Of a stretch of 64,000 nucleotides of DNA, positions 32,638 through 40,572 are shown one piece after another. A model generated the notes under the pieces. That model saw only the letters and a program-made list of their open reading frames with translations, did not search any database and had not been told where the DNA came from. Origin of the DNA: Acidovorax sp. MR-S7 (GTDB lineage Bacteria > Pseudomonadota > Gammaproteobacteria > Burkholderiales > Burkholderiaceae_C). The position numbers and the translations under genes are program-made. Every line of letters starts with the position of its first letter. Position 1 is the first letter of the stretch. The stretch is from NCBI RefSeq assembly GCF_000400995.2, contig NZ_DF239007.1, positions 22,230 through 86,229 of the forward strand, given 5' to 3'.

Positions 32638-32666
32638 AAAATGATAGCTGCCAGCGCTTGATGCAT
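32638..32666. repeat. Half copy of the interspersed repeat at a translation start
   Basis: AAAATGATAGCTGCCAGCGC-TTG matches one arm of the chromosomal palindrome; the opposite arm is absent. It lies between cfa and the next gene and abuts, or contains, that gene's start codon. Its presence inside the ICE cargo suggests that the cargo came from a Comamonadaceae chromosome. Confidence 0.6.
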
Positions 32667-33275
32667 ATGCCTTACCGCCTGATTTCACCATTGATTTACC
32701 TGGCGAGAGTCCGCGTGCTGGCCGCAGCGGTGGCCATGGGGGTGGCTGTTGCCAGCGCGGGCCCTGGCGTATCGGCAGCGGACGCATCGGCCCCGCCCGC
32801 CTTCATACACCAGGCGCTGCCCGATGCAACGCTGTGGGGCCAGGGGCAGATGCGATTTTTCGGGCTGCGCATCTACGACGCGCGCCTGTGGGCCGGTCTG
32901 CAGTTTGAAGCGGCCGACTTTGGCGCCTACGCCCTGGCCCTGGAGCTGACCTACCACCGCGCCTTTACCGGCGCCGCCATTGCCCAGCGCTCCATCGAGG
33001 AGATCGAGCGCCAGGGAGATCTGGCGCCAGCGCAGGCCCAGCGCTGGCAAAGTGCGCTGGCCGCCGTACTGCCCGACGTGCAGCCGGGCGAGCGCCTCAC
33101 GGGCCTGTACCAGCCTGGCCTGGGAATGCGCCTGTGGCGCGGCCAGCAGGCCCTGGGTGCGATTGACGACGCCGAGCTGGCACGCCGCTTTTTCGGCATC
33201 TGGCTGTCGCCACGCACGTCAGAACCCGGCCTGCGCAGCGCCTTGCTGGCGCGCAAGCCAGGAGCCGGGCCATGA
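32661..33275 (+). CDS. Chalcone-isomerase-like exported protein
   Basis: About 204 residues from ATG 32661 (or 32667). A signal peptide (RVRVLAAAVAMGVAVASA, cleavage near SAADA) precedes a chalcone-isomerase-like domain. That domain shows LWGQGQMRFFGLRIYDARLWAG, ALELTYHRAFTGAAIAQRSI and a C-terminal RRFFGIWLSPRTSEPGLRSAL typical of the Chalcone_3 type. Bacterial members lack flavonoid isomerase activity as far as known and may bind fatty acids, which fits the lipid-modification neighbours. The start region is formed by a half copy of the interspersed repeat, so the native Shine-Dalgarno is unclear and translation may be weak. The stop overlaps the MFS gene start by 4 nt. Confidence 0.82.
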   Translation: MHMPYRLISPLIYLARVRVLAAAVAMGVAVASAGPGVSAADASAPPAFIHQALPDATLWGQGQMRFFGLRIYDARLWAGLQFEAADFGAYALALELTYHRAFTGAAIAQRSIEEIERQGDLAPAQAQRWQSALAAVLPDVQPGERLTGLYQPGLGMRLWRGQQALGAIDDAELARRFFGIWLSPRTSEPGLRSALLARKPGAGP

Positions 33276-34591
33276 CCCACCCCTTGTCATGGAACCCCTC
33301 GCAAGTGCTGCCCTGGCGCGACGGGCTGGCCTACGGGCTGCTGGGCTTGCCGCTGGCCTTTGCCGCGCTGCCGCTGTACGTGGTGCTGCCGCACTATTAC
33401 GCCAGCAACCTTGGCCTGCCGCTGGCCAGTGTGGGGGCGCTGCTGCTTCTGGTGCGGCTGATCGATGCCGGGGCCGAACCGCTGCTCGGGCGCCTGAGCG
33501 ACCGGTTGTACCGCCGCACCGCGCACACCGTGCTGTGGGTAGTTGGCGCATCGGCGCTGCTCTTGGGCGGCGGCATGGCGGGGCTGTTTTTTCCGCCGGT
33601 GCAGGGGCCGGGGGCACTGGCGGCGTGGATGGTGGCAGGCCTCTTGTTCACCTGCCTGGCGCACAGTCTGCTGGTCATCGCCCACCAGGCCTGGGGGGTG
33701 CGCCTGGGGGGTGACACCGTGCAGCGCAGCCGCATCGTGGCCTGGCGCGAGGGGCCGGGCCTGCTCGGCGTGGTCACGGCCAGCGCGCTCTCGGTGGCCT
33801 GGGGCGCGGGCACCATGCTGGGCGTGTTCGCACTGGCATTGCTGGCCGGTTGGCTGGCGCTGTGGCAGGCGCCGCGTCCGCCGTTTTCAGCCGCGCCGCA
33901 GGAGGGGCATGAGGGACGGGAGCCGCGCTATCGCCAACTTTGGCTGCCGCTGACCCAGGCGCCCTTCCGCCGTCTGCTGGCGGTGTTTCTGTGCAATGGC
34001 ATCGCCAGCGCCATACCAGCCGCGCTGATGTTGTTCTTCGCCCAGGATCGGCTGCAGGCTACGTCGCCGCAGATTGCGCTGTTCCTGGTGCTGTATTTCG
34101 TCAGCGGTGCGCTGTCCATGCCCGGTTGGCTGCGGGTGGTGCGCCGCTTCGGGCTGGAGCGGGCGTGGCTGGCCGGCATGTTGCTGGCGGTGGCCTGCTT
34201 TGGCTGGGCGGCCGCGCTGCAGGGCGGGCAGGTGGCGGCATTTGCCGTGATCTGCGTGCTGTCGGGCGCGGCGCTGGGCGCCGACCTGGCCGTGCCCGGC
34301 GCACTTCTGGCCTTGCTGATCGAGCGCAGCGGCGCACAGGGAACGAATGACGGTGCCTACCTGGGCTGGTGGAACCTGGCCACCAAGCTCAACCTGGCGC
34401 TGGCCGCCGGGGCCACGCTGCCGCTGCTGCAATGGCTGGGCTACATGCCGGGCAGCCAGGATCCGCTGGCACTGCAACGCCTGGCATGGATTTATGCGCT
34501 GCTGCCGTGCGCGCTCAAGCTGATGGCGGCCTGGTTGCTGCATCGCCTGTTGATCACCTCTCGAAACCCACCCCAAGGAGTGACACCATGA
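33272..34591 (+). CDS. MFS (GPH/MelB-like) transporter
   Basis: A 439-residue integral membrane protein with about 12 hydrophobic segments, of the MFS_2 (glycoside-pentoside-hexuronide type) group. The start of the first transmembrane helix reads YGLLGLPLAFAALPLYVVLP and is followed by a conserved loop LIDAGAEPLLGRLSDR. Later come GTNDGAYLGWWNLATKLNLALAAG and a final helix near the C-terminus. Members next to CFA-synthase/DUF1365 genes are thought to move or flip a lipid-like compound rather than sugar, but this is not established. It is coupled by 4-nt overlaps to the genes on both sides, showing a tightly packed operon. Confidence 0.88.
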   Translation: MTHPLSWNPSQVLPWRDGLAYGLLGLPLAFAALPLYVVLPHYYASNLGLPLASVGALLLLVRLIDAGAEPLLGRLSDRLYRRTAHTVLWVVGASALLLGGGMAGLFFPPVQGPGALAAWMVAGLLFTCLAHSLLVIAHQAWGVRLGGDTVQRSRIVAWREGPGLLGVVTASALSVAWGAGTMLGVFALALLAGWLALWQAPRPPFSAAPQEGHEGREPRYRQLWLPLTQAPFRRLLAVFLCNGIASAIPAALMLFFAQDRLQATSPQIALFLVLYFVSGALSMPGWLRVVRRFGLERAWLAGMLLAVACFGWAAALQGGQVAAFAVICVLSGAALGADLAVPGALLALLIERSGAQGTNDGAYLGWWNLATKLNLALAAGATLPLLQWLGYMPGSQDPLALQRLAWIYALLPCALKLMAAWLLHRLLITSRNPPQGVTP

Positions 34592-35124
34592 ACACACGCC
34601 GCCATGTCTTGCTTGCCCTGCTCGCGGGCTCGGCTGTGCTGGCCGGCTGCGCGAGCCCCCAGGTGAGCGACTACGCCCAACAGCGCCCCAAGCTGGAGCT
34701 GGATCGATATTTCAATGGCCGCATCCGCGCCCACGGCATCTTTCAAAAGCGCGGCGGCGAGGTGGTGCGCCGCTTCATCGTGGTCATGGACTGCCACTGG
34801 GAGGGCAACCAGGGCGTGCTGGACGAGGCCTTCAGCTATTCCGACGGCAGCACCCAGCGCCGCGTCTGGCGCCTGACCAAGCACGCCGATGGCCGCTACA
34901 CCGGCCGTGCCGACGACGTGGTGGGCGAGGCCGAGGGGCAGGAATCGGGCAACGCCTTCCGCTGGAACTACACGCTGCGCCTGCCGGTGGACGGCAAGGA
35001 CTACGACGTGCAGTTTGACGACTGGATGTTCCTGGTCGATGAGCGGGTGATGCTCAACCGCGCCACCATGAGCAAGTTTGGCATCACGCTGGGCGAGGTG
35101 CTGCTGTCTTTCACCAAGGACTAA
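34588..35124 (+). CDS. DUF3833 lipoprotein
   Basis: A 178-residue lipoprotein: signal MNTRRHVLLALLAGSAVLAGC with the lipid-accepting Cys at about 21. The DUF3833 domain follows, with PKLELDRYFNGRIRAHGIFQ, GGEVVRRFIVVMDCHW, RVWRLTKHADGRYTGRADDVVG, NYTLRLPVDGKDYDVQFDDWM and NRATMSKFGITLGEVLLSF. It would sit in the periplasmic face of a membrane. The family is regularly encoded in this acyl-modification/light cluster but has no assigned reaction. AAGGAG lies 8 nt upstream, and the start overlaps the MFS stop (ATGA). Confidence 0.9.
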   Translation: MNTRRHVLLALLAGSAVLAGCASPQVSDYAQQRPKLELDRYFNGRIRAHGIFQKRGGEVVRRFIVVMDCHWEGNQGVLDEAFSYSDGSTQRRVWRLTKHADGRYTGRADDVVGEAEGQESGNAFRWNYTLRLPVDGKDYDVQFDDWMFLVDERVMLNRATMSKFGITLGEVLLSFTKD

Positions 35125-35128
35125 CGCC

Positions 35129-35911
35129 GTGCCCCTCAACCCCCCCATCACCGACTGGCGCGGCCAACGCGTGTGGCTGGTCGGTGCGTCCAGCGGCATC
35201 GGGCGCGCGGTCGCGTCGCTGCTGCACGCACGTGGCGCGCAGGTGTGCGTGTCGGCGCGTCAGCAGGCCTTGCTCGATGCCTTCGTGCGCGAGCACCCCG
35301 GCAGCCAGGCGCTGGCGTTGGATGTGACCGACGCGCAGGCCGTCGCCGGCGCGGCGCAGCAGCTGTTGGCGGGCGGCCTGCTGGATTTGGTCTGCTACTG
35401 CGCCGGCCACTACCGCCCCATGTCGGCTGGCGCGCTGGACTTGCCCGAGCTGCTGCAGCACCAGAGCGTGAACGTTACGGGCGCGCTGCACGTGCTGGCC
35501 GCCGTGGTGCCCGCGTTGCTCCAGGCCGCCGGCGCTGGGCGCGCGCCGCACCTGAGCCTGGTGGCCAGCGTGGCCGGTTGGCGCGCCTTGCCACAAAGCC
35601 TGGCCTACGGGCCCACCAAGGCGGCGCTGATTAACCTGGCGGAAAACCTGTTTCTTGACCTGCGCCCTCAGGGCGTGGGCGTCAGCCTGATCAACCCCGG
35701 TTTCGTCGATACCCCGCTGACGGCGCAAAACCAGTTTTCCATGCCGGCACTGCTCACGCCGGAGCAGGCGGCACAAGCCATCGTGCGCGGATGGGAGCGG
35801 GGGCAGTTCGAGCTGCACTTTCCCAAGCGCTTCACGGGCGTGCTCAAGCTCATGCGTTGCCTGCCGTACCGCTGGTATTTCCCGCTGGTGCACCGTTTCA
35901 CGGGGCTTTGA
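35129..35911 (+). CDS. Short-chain dehydrogenase/reductase
   Basis: A 260-residue SDR from GTG 35129, 4 nt after the DUF3833 stop. The cofactor motif VWLVGASSGIGRAVASLL is near residues 13-30, the structural motif appears as CYCAGHYRP in place of NNAG, and the catalytic pair is Tyr-x3-Lys in LAYGPTKAALINL (about 156-168), preceded by the catalytic Ser in SLVASVAG. NPGFVDTPLT is the usual post-catalytic block. The C-terminal extension (about 235-260: MRCLPYRWYFPLVHRF) is hydrophobic and may contact the membrane. It would oxidise or reduce an alcohol/ketone on a lipid-like substrate; the exact substrate is unknown. Confidence 0.9.
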   Translation: MPLNPPITDWRGQRVWLVGASSGIGRAVASLLHARGAQVCVSARQQALLDAFVREHPGSQALALDVTDAQAVAGAAQQLLAGGLLDLVCYCAGHYRPMSAGALDLPELLQHQSVNVTGALHVLAAVVPALLQAAGAGRAPHLSLVASVAGWRALPQSLAYGPTKAALINLAENLFLDLRPQGVGVSLINPGFVDTPLTAQNQFSMPALLTPEQAAQAIVRGWERGQFELHFPKRFTGVLKLMRCLPYRWYFPLVHRFTGL

Positions 35912-35913
35912 GC

Positions 35914-36552
35914 ATGCGCGTTTCCACCCCGATCGTTTGCGGCGACACCCAGGCCACAGCGCAGGCCGCCACCCAGCGGCTGATTGCGCTGTACGAGCAG
36001 CTCTCGCCGGCGCACCTGGCCACGCTGGACGCCTATTACGCGAGCGATGCGCACTTCAAAGACCCCTTCAACGACGTGCGCGGCGTGCCCGCCATCGCGC
36101 AGATTTTTGCGCACATGTTCGCCACGCTGGATCAGCCCCGTTTTGCCGTCACCCAGCACATCGTGCAGGGCGACCAGGCCTTTCTGGGCTGGGAGTTCCG
36201 CTTTCGCATGCGCCGCTGGCGCCCGCAGGTGGAGCAATGCATCCACGGTGCCACCCTGGTGCGCTTTGACGCCCAGGGCCGCGTGGCGCTGCACCGCGAC
36301 TATTGGGATGCCGCCCAGGAGCTGTACGAGAAACTGCCCGTGCTGGGCGGCCTGATGCGCTGGCTGCGCCGATCCGCCTCGGCTACTTCAACCACCAAGG
36401 TGCCCCATGCTTATCGCTTCCAGCCGCGAGCCAGGTGTCGTGGCTCGACGCCTGGCGGGCACGCCCCCCATGCTCACGACCTATCTGCTGCGCAGCCATG
36501 CGGAGCCTTCCGAGGTGCTGGCTCGGTTCATCGAACGAGTGGCCTTCATTGA
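35914..36552 (+). CDS. NTF2/SnoaL-like protein with a foreign C-terminal tail
   Basis: ATG 35914, 2 nt after the SDR stop. Residues 1 to about 157 form a complete NTF2/SnoaL-like domain (LIALYEQLSPAHLATLDAYYA, HFKDPFNDVRGVPAIAQIFAHMF, GWEFRFRMR, LHRDYWDAAQELYEKLPVLG, ending at MRWLRRSASA). Relatives normally stop here. This frame instead runs 50-60 residues further into low-quality sequence (SATSTTKVPHAY and onward) to a stop at 36552. I interpret the tail as ICE DNA read out of frame after the right cargo junction, about 36,360-36,405. The catalytic or binding role is unknown; it is the last gene of the light-cluster operon. Confidence 0.8.
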   Translation: MRVSTPIVCGDTQATAQAATQRLIALYEQLSPAHLATLDAYYASDAHFKDPFNDVRGVPAIAQIFAHMFATLDQPRFAVTQHIVQGDQAFLGWEFRFRMRRWRPQVEQCIHGATLVRFDAQGRVALHRDYWDAAQELYEKLPVLGGLMRWLRRSASATSTTKVPHAYRFQPRARCRGSTPGGHAPHAHDLSAAQPCGAFRGAGSVHRTSGLH

Positions 36553-36611
36553 TTCGGCGGATAGCCTCGACGCCGAGGACTCCTACCCCATCCAATGAAA
36601 GGACTGGAACC

Positions 36612-36839
36612 ATGAACAAAGTGATGTTGCTGATGTTGGCCGCCACCTTGACTGCATGCGGCCCCTCTCACCCCTCGGAAACCGTGGACACGCTCGTCGC
36701 CAATCCCGAGCGCATCAAGGAGATTCAACGGCAATGCAAGGAAGATCGCACAAAGGTCGGCGACGAACTTTGTGTGCGTGCCGCCGAAGCTGCCAATCGG
36801 CGTTTCTTCGGGGATCGGCCCGAGCAAAAATCCAAGTAG
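36612..36839 (+). CDS. eexN: EexN-family entry-exclusion lipoprotein
   Basis: A 75-residue lipoprotein with signal MNKVMLLMLAATLTAC (lipidated Cys at 16). It is followed by SETVDTLVANPERIKEIQRQ and CKEDRTKVGDELCVRAAEAA, a two-Cys pattern typical of EexN proteins, and by RRFFGD. EexN lipoproteins sit in the inner membrane and block redundant DNA uptake by cells already holding the element. It is the first recognisable ICE gene right of the cargo and precedes traG. A terminator hairpin follows 50 nt downstream. GAAAGGA upstream of the ATG is a usable ribosome site. Confidence 0.82.
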   Translation: MNKVMLLMLAATLTACGPSHPSETVDTLVANPERIKEIQRQCKEDRTKVGDELCVRAAEAANRRFFGDRPEQKSK

Positions 36840-36888
36840 TCCCTTCGCAGTCGTTTCGCAGCGACAAACTTCTCGCTGTTACCTAACC

Positions 36889-36921
36889 ACGCCGCAATGC
36901 GCTCGCGCTTGCGGCGTTTTT
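36889..36921 (+). terminator. Intrinsic terminator after eexN
   Basis: ACGCCGCAA ... TTGCGGCGT stem (9 bp) with an 11-nt loop and a T-run. It separates eexN from the traG-trb operon, which therefore needs its own promoter within 36922-37055. Confidence 0.8.
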
Positions 36922-37055
36922 ATTACTTTCGCCCCTGCAAGAAATCTGGCTTTTTCGGCCTGAATTCCCGCCATAACGGCCTTTGACCGGCCTATCCGCG
37001 CGCCTTGATCCTCGGTGCTGCGGCACCTCCGTGTGTCGTGATCGGAGGCGAGGTT

Positions 37056-39065
37056 ATGCAAGGGACGAACGTGCTGTTCGGTCAGATTGCCGTGGTATTC
37101 GGCATCGTGATCGCCGGCGTGTGGGCGGCCACACAATGGACAGCCGCCGCCCTGGGCTATCAGCTACGCCTTGGCTCGCCCTGGTTCGACTTCTTCGGTA
37201 CGCCGGTCTATCACCCCTGGCGGCTGTTCGAGTGGTGGTTCTTCTTCGATGCCTACGCGCCGCGCGTCTTTGACATCGGCGGCGCCATCGCGGGCGGCAA
37301 TGGCTTGGTGGCCGTGCTGGTTGCCATCGGCATGTCGATTTGGCGCTCGCGCCAATCGCGCTTGGTCACGACCTACGGCTCGGCACGCTGGGCGAACGCG
37401 GATGACATTCGCAAGGCTGGCCTCACGCAGCCGGCCGGCGTGTTCCTCGGTCAGCATGATCGCCAGTACCTGCGCCATGAAGGCCCGGAACACGTCCTGA
37501 CCTTCGCGCCCACGCGCAGCGGCAAAGGTGTCGGCCTGGTAGTGCCGACCTTGTTGAGCTGGCCTGCGTCCGCCGTCATCCACGACATCAAGGGCGAGAA
37601 CTGGAGCATCACCGCAGGTTGGCGCTCGCGCTTCTCGCACTGTCTGCTGTTCAACCCCACCGATGCGAAGTCGGCAGCCTACAACCCGCTGCTGGAAGTC
37701 CGGCGTGGCGCGCATGAAGTGCGCGACGTGCAGAACATCGCGGACATCCTGGTCGATCCCGAAGGCGCGCTGGAGCGGCGCAATCACTGGGAGAAGACTT
37801 CGCACGCGCTGCTGGTCGGGGCCATTCTGCATGTGCTTTATGCCGGCGAGGACAAGACGCTACGCGGCGTCGCTAACTTCCTTTCCGATCCGGCTTGCCC
37901 ATTCGAGCTGACGCTGCATCGGATGATGACCACGCCGCACCTCGGCGATGGGCCGCATCCGGTCGTCGCATCGGCGGCGCGTGAAGTCCTCAACAAGAGC
38001 GACAACGAACGCTCGGGCGTGCTGTCCACGGCCATGTCGTTCCTCGGCCTTTACCGCGATCCCACGGTGGCCGAAGTCACGTCGCGCTGCGATTGGCGCA
38101 TCGCCGACCTGATTGCGGCCGAGCATCCGGTGTCGCTGTATCTGGTGGTGCCGCCTTCGGACATTTCGCGGACGAAGCCGCTCATTCGCCTGATCCTCAA
38201 CCAGATCGGGCGGCGCCTCACGGAATCGCTCGATGGCTCCGACGGCATCGATCGCCGCCACAAGCTCCTGCTGATGCTCGACGAGTTCCCGGCGCTGGGG
38301 CGCCTCGACTTCTTCGAGACGGCGTTGGCCTTCATGGCCGGCTATGGCATCCGCAGCTTCCTCATCGCCCAAAGCCTGAACCAGATCGACAAGGCGTATG
38401 GGCAGAACCATTCCATCCTCGATAACTGCCATGTCCGCGTGACGTTTGCGACGAACGACGAACGCACGGCCAAACGGATTTCCGAGACGCTGGGCACGGC
38501 TACCGAGCTACGCGCACAGCGCAACTACGCGGGCCACCGGCTCGCGCCGTGGCTGGGGCACCTGATGGTGTCGCGCCAGGAAACCGCGCGCCCGCTGCTG
38601 ACGCCGGGCGAAGTGATGCAGCTTCCGCCCGACGAAGCCGTGGTGATGGTGTCCAGCGTGGCGCCCATCAAGGCCAAGAAGCTGCGCTACTACGCGGACA
38701 CCAATTTCAAGCGGCGGGTGCTGCCGCCGCCCGTACTTGCGGCCGGGCGCTATGCCGACGTGCCGCCCTCGCGGGCCGACGACTGGAGCGGGCTGGCGAT
38801 TCCCGCCGTGCCTGCCGCACCGGCCACTGCACCTACTGATGACCTGGAGCACTTGGGTTCGGCCGACGACGGCGGCCCGCGCCGTCAGCCCGAACTTTCC
38901 GAAGCCGTCGCCTACGACCCCGAGCTGGCCGCGTCCGCAGCCGACCTCGGGTTGCTCGATGACGACGACGACCTGCCGCTTCCCCTTCCTCGCCAGCTTG
39001 ATCCGGCCATGCAGCGCACGGCCCGGCTGGCTTCCCTCGACCCCAACGACGGAATCGAGCTATGA
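37056..39065 (+). CDS. traG: Conjugative coupling protein TraG (VirD4 family)
   Basis: A 669-residue type IV coupling ATPase that brings the relaxosome to the mating pore. Two N-terminal transmembrane helices (about 6-27 and 75-95, AVVFGIVIAGVWAAT; LVAVLVAIGMSIW) precede the nucleotide-binding domain. Walker A is APTRSGKGVGLVVPT (about 151-165) and Walker B is LLLMLDEFPALG (about 406-417). AQSLNQIDKAYG and ISETLGTATE follow. The C-terminus is acidic (LDDDDDLPL), as usual for relaxosome contact. ATG 37056 with GGAGGCGAGG upstream is preferred over an earlier in-frame ATG. It overlaps the CopG-like gene by 4 nt. The sequence looks intact although its partner relaxase gene is absent from this element. 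Confidence 0.95.
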   Translation: MQGTNVLFGQIAVVFGIVIAGVWAATQWTAAALGYQLRLGSPWFDFFGTPVYHPWRLFEWWFFFDAYAPRVFDIGGAIAGGNGLVAVLVAIGMSIWRSRQSRLVTTYGSARWANADDIRKAGLTQPAGVFLGQHDRQYLRHEGPEHVLTFAPTRSGKGVGLVVPTLLSWPASAVIHDIKGENWSITAGWRSRFSHCLLFNPTDAKSAAYNPLLEVRRGAHEVRDVQNIADILVDPEGALERRNHWEKTSHALLVGAILHVLYAGEDKTLRGVANFLSDPACPFELTLHRMMTTPHLGDGPHPVVASAAREVLNKSDNERSGVLSTAMSFLGLYRDPTVAEVTSRCDWRIADLIAAEHPVSLYLVVPPSDISRTKPLIRLILNQIGRRLTESLDGSDGIDRRHKLLLMLDEFPALGRLDFFETALAFMAGYGIRSFLIAQSLNQIDKAYGQNHSILDNCHVRVTFATNDERTAKRISETLGTATELRAQRNYAGHRLAPWLGHLMVSRQETARPLLTPGEVMQLPPDEAVVMVSSVAPIKAKKLRYYADTNFKRRVLPPPVLAAGRYADVPPSRADDWSGLAIPAVPAAPATAPTDDLEHLGSADDGGPRRQPELSEAVAYDPELAASAADLGLLDDDDDLPLPLPRQLDPAMQRTARLASLDPNDGIEL

Positions 39066-39526
39066 GCCACTACCGCCTCAACCTGTTCATCCAGCCGGAG
39101 CAAGCCAAGCGTCTGGACGAGCTGGCCGCCAAGAAAGGCGTGTCCAAGTCGTCCATCGTCGCCGCTGCCTTGGCGTCCTGGCTATCGCCGGACGCGGCAG
39201 ACCAGCGCGAGGCCGCCATCGCCAAGCGGCTTGATCGCCTGTCGCGCCATGCCGAGCGCATGGAGCGCGACCAGAACATCGCCATCGAAACGCTGGCGCT
39301 GTTCATCCGCTACTACCTCACGGTCAGCGCGCCAGTTCCCGAGGCGCACCAAGAAGCGGCGCGCGCCCAGGGCAAGGCGCGCTTCGAGCAGTTCGTGGAG
39401 CAGTTGGGCCGTCACCTGATGCGCGGACGCAGCCTGGTGCGCGACGTGGTGGAGGAACTGCATCCCGATCCGATGCGGATGGATGACGCGGCGGCAGTTG
39501 CCGAAGCGCAGGAGCGCGCCTCATGA
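39062..39526 (+). CDS. CopG/ribbon-helix-helix protein of the trb operon
   Basis: A 154-residue protein with an N-terminal ribbon-helix-helix (YRLNLFIQPEQAKRLDELAAKKGVSKSSIVAAAL, about residues 3-37). A long helical tail (ERMERDQNIAIETLALFIRYYL, RFEQFVEQLGRHL) follows. Genes of this type stand between traG and trbB in Tn4371/RP4-like systems. A role as DNA-binding autoregulator or relaxosome accessory is likely but not shown. It is coupled by ATGA overlaps to traG before it and trbB after it. Confidence 0.9.
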   Translation: MSHYRLNLFIQPEQAKRLDELAAKKGVSKSSIVAAALASWLSPDAADQREAAIAKRLDRLSRHAERMERDQNIAIETLALFIRYYLTVSAPVPEAHQEAARAQGKARFEQFVEQLGRHLMRGRSLVRDVVEELHPDPMRMDDAAAVAEAQERAS

Positions 39527-40572
39527 GCGCCGCGCCTTCGTCCTTCGCCACCTCGCTCGACCGCCGCATCCAGATGCTGCGCACGGCAATGGGGCCGCTG
39601 ATCGCTGCCGCGCTCGAAGACCCGGACGTGGTGGAAGTGATGCTCAACCCCGACCGGACGTTATGGGTGGATCGCCTGTCCTCGGGCCGCGCGCCGATGG
39701 GCGTGGAGCTGTCCGAGGCCGACGGCGAGCGAATCATCCGCCTTGTCGCCGCCCACGTTGGCGCAGAAGTACATCGCGGCCAGCCGCTGCTGTCCGCCGA
39801 ACTGCCCGAAACCGGCGAACGCTTCGAGGGCATCTTGCCGCCGGCAGCGCCGGGGCCGGCCTTCGCATTGCGCAAGCGCGCCATCGGCGTGATTCCGCTG
39901 GAGCGGTACGTCATCGACGGAATGATGGCCAGCGCGCAGGCGGGCTTTCTCGTTCGCGCCGTGCGCGAGCGGCAGAACGTGTTGATCGCCGGGGCTACCA
40001 GCAGCGGCAAGACCACGCTCGCCAATGCGCTGCTGGCCGAGATCGCCGCGACGGGCGACCGCGTGCTGGTACTCGAAGAGACGGTGGAGCTGCAATGCGC
40101 GGCCCGCGACCACGTGCCGCTGCGCACGCGCGCGGGCGTGGTGTCCATGACCGAGCTGGTGCGCTCGTCCATGCGCCTGCGCCCGGATCGCGTCGTCGTT
40201 GGCGAAGTGCGCGGCGCCGAGGCGCTGGATCTCATCAAGGTGTGGGGCACGGGCCATCCGGGCGGCATCGCCACGATCCATGCCGGCTCCGCGCTCGGCG
40301 CGCTGCTGCGCCTGGAGCAACTGATTCTCGAAGTGGCGGTGAACCCGCCCCGTGCGCTGATCGCGGAAGCGGTCAATGTGGTGATCCACATCGCCGGGCG
40401 CGGACGCAAGCGCCGCATCGAGAGCATCGCCCGCGTCGTCGGCTTCGACGGCGTGGGCTACCGACTGGCGGATGCGATGGAAACACCGTTTCCCGAGCTG
40501 CCGCCACTTCCCGATGCCGCATCCGCTGCGGCGACTTCCCCATCCCTCGACCTTTCTGGAGAACTGCCATGA
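39523..40572 (+). CDS. trbB: Conjugation ATPase TrbB (VirB11 family)
   Basis: A 349-residue hexameric traffic ATPase at the cytoplasmic base of the mating pore. Walker A is IAGATSSGKTTLANALL (about 156-172). The Asp box is VLVLEETVELQ, the Walker B region is RLRPDRVVVGEVRGAEALD, and the His box is GHPGGIATIHAGSALG. The N-terminal domain has DPDVVEVMLNPDRTLWVDRLSSG. All key residues of the family are present. The start overlaps the CopG-like gene and the stop overlaps trbC, so stoichiometry is probably set by translational coupling. Confidence 0.95.
   Translation: MSAAPSSFATSLDRRIQMLRTAMGPLIAAALEDPDVVEVMLNPDRTLWVDRLSSGRAPMGVELSEADGERIIRLVAAHVGAEVHRGQPLLSAELPETGERFEGILPPAAPGPAFALRKRAIGVIPLERYVIDGMMASAQAGFLVRAVRERQNVLIAGATSSGKTTLANALLAEIAATGDRVLVLEETVELQCAARDHVPLRTRAGVVSMTELVRSSMRLRPDRVVVGEVRGAEALDLIKVWGTGHPGGIATIHAGSALGALLRLEQLILEVAVNPPRALIAEAVNVVIHIAGRGRKRRIESIARVVGFDGVGYRLADAMETPFPELPPLPDAASAAATSPSLDLSGELP

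Noticed and set aside
36407..36598. A 63-codon plus-strand frame before eexN
   Set aside because: It has no start context and no recognisable family in isolation. It may be the 3' remnant of an ICE gene cut by the cargo junction, so it is described as a junction observation rather than a gene.
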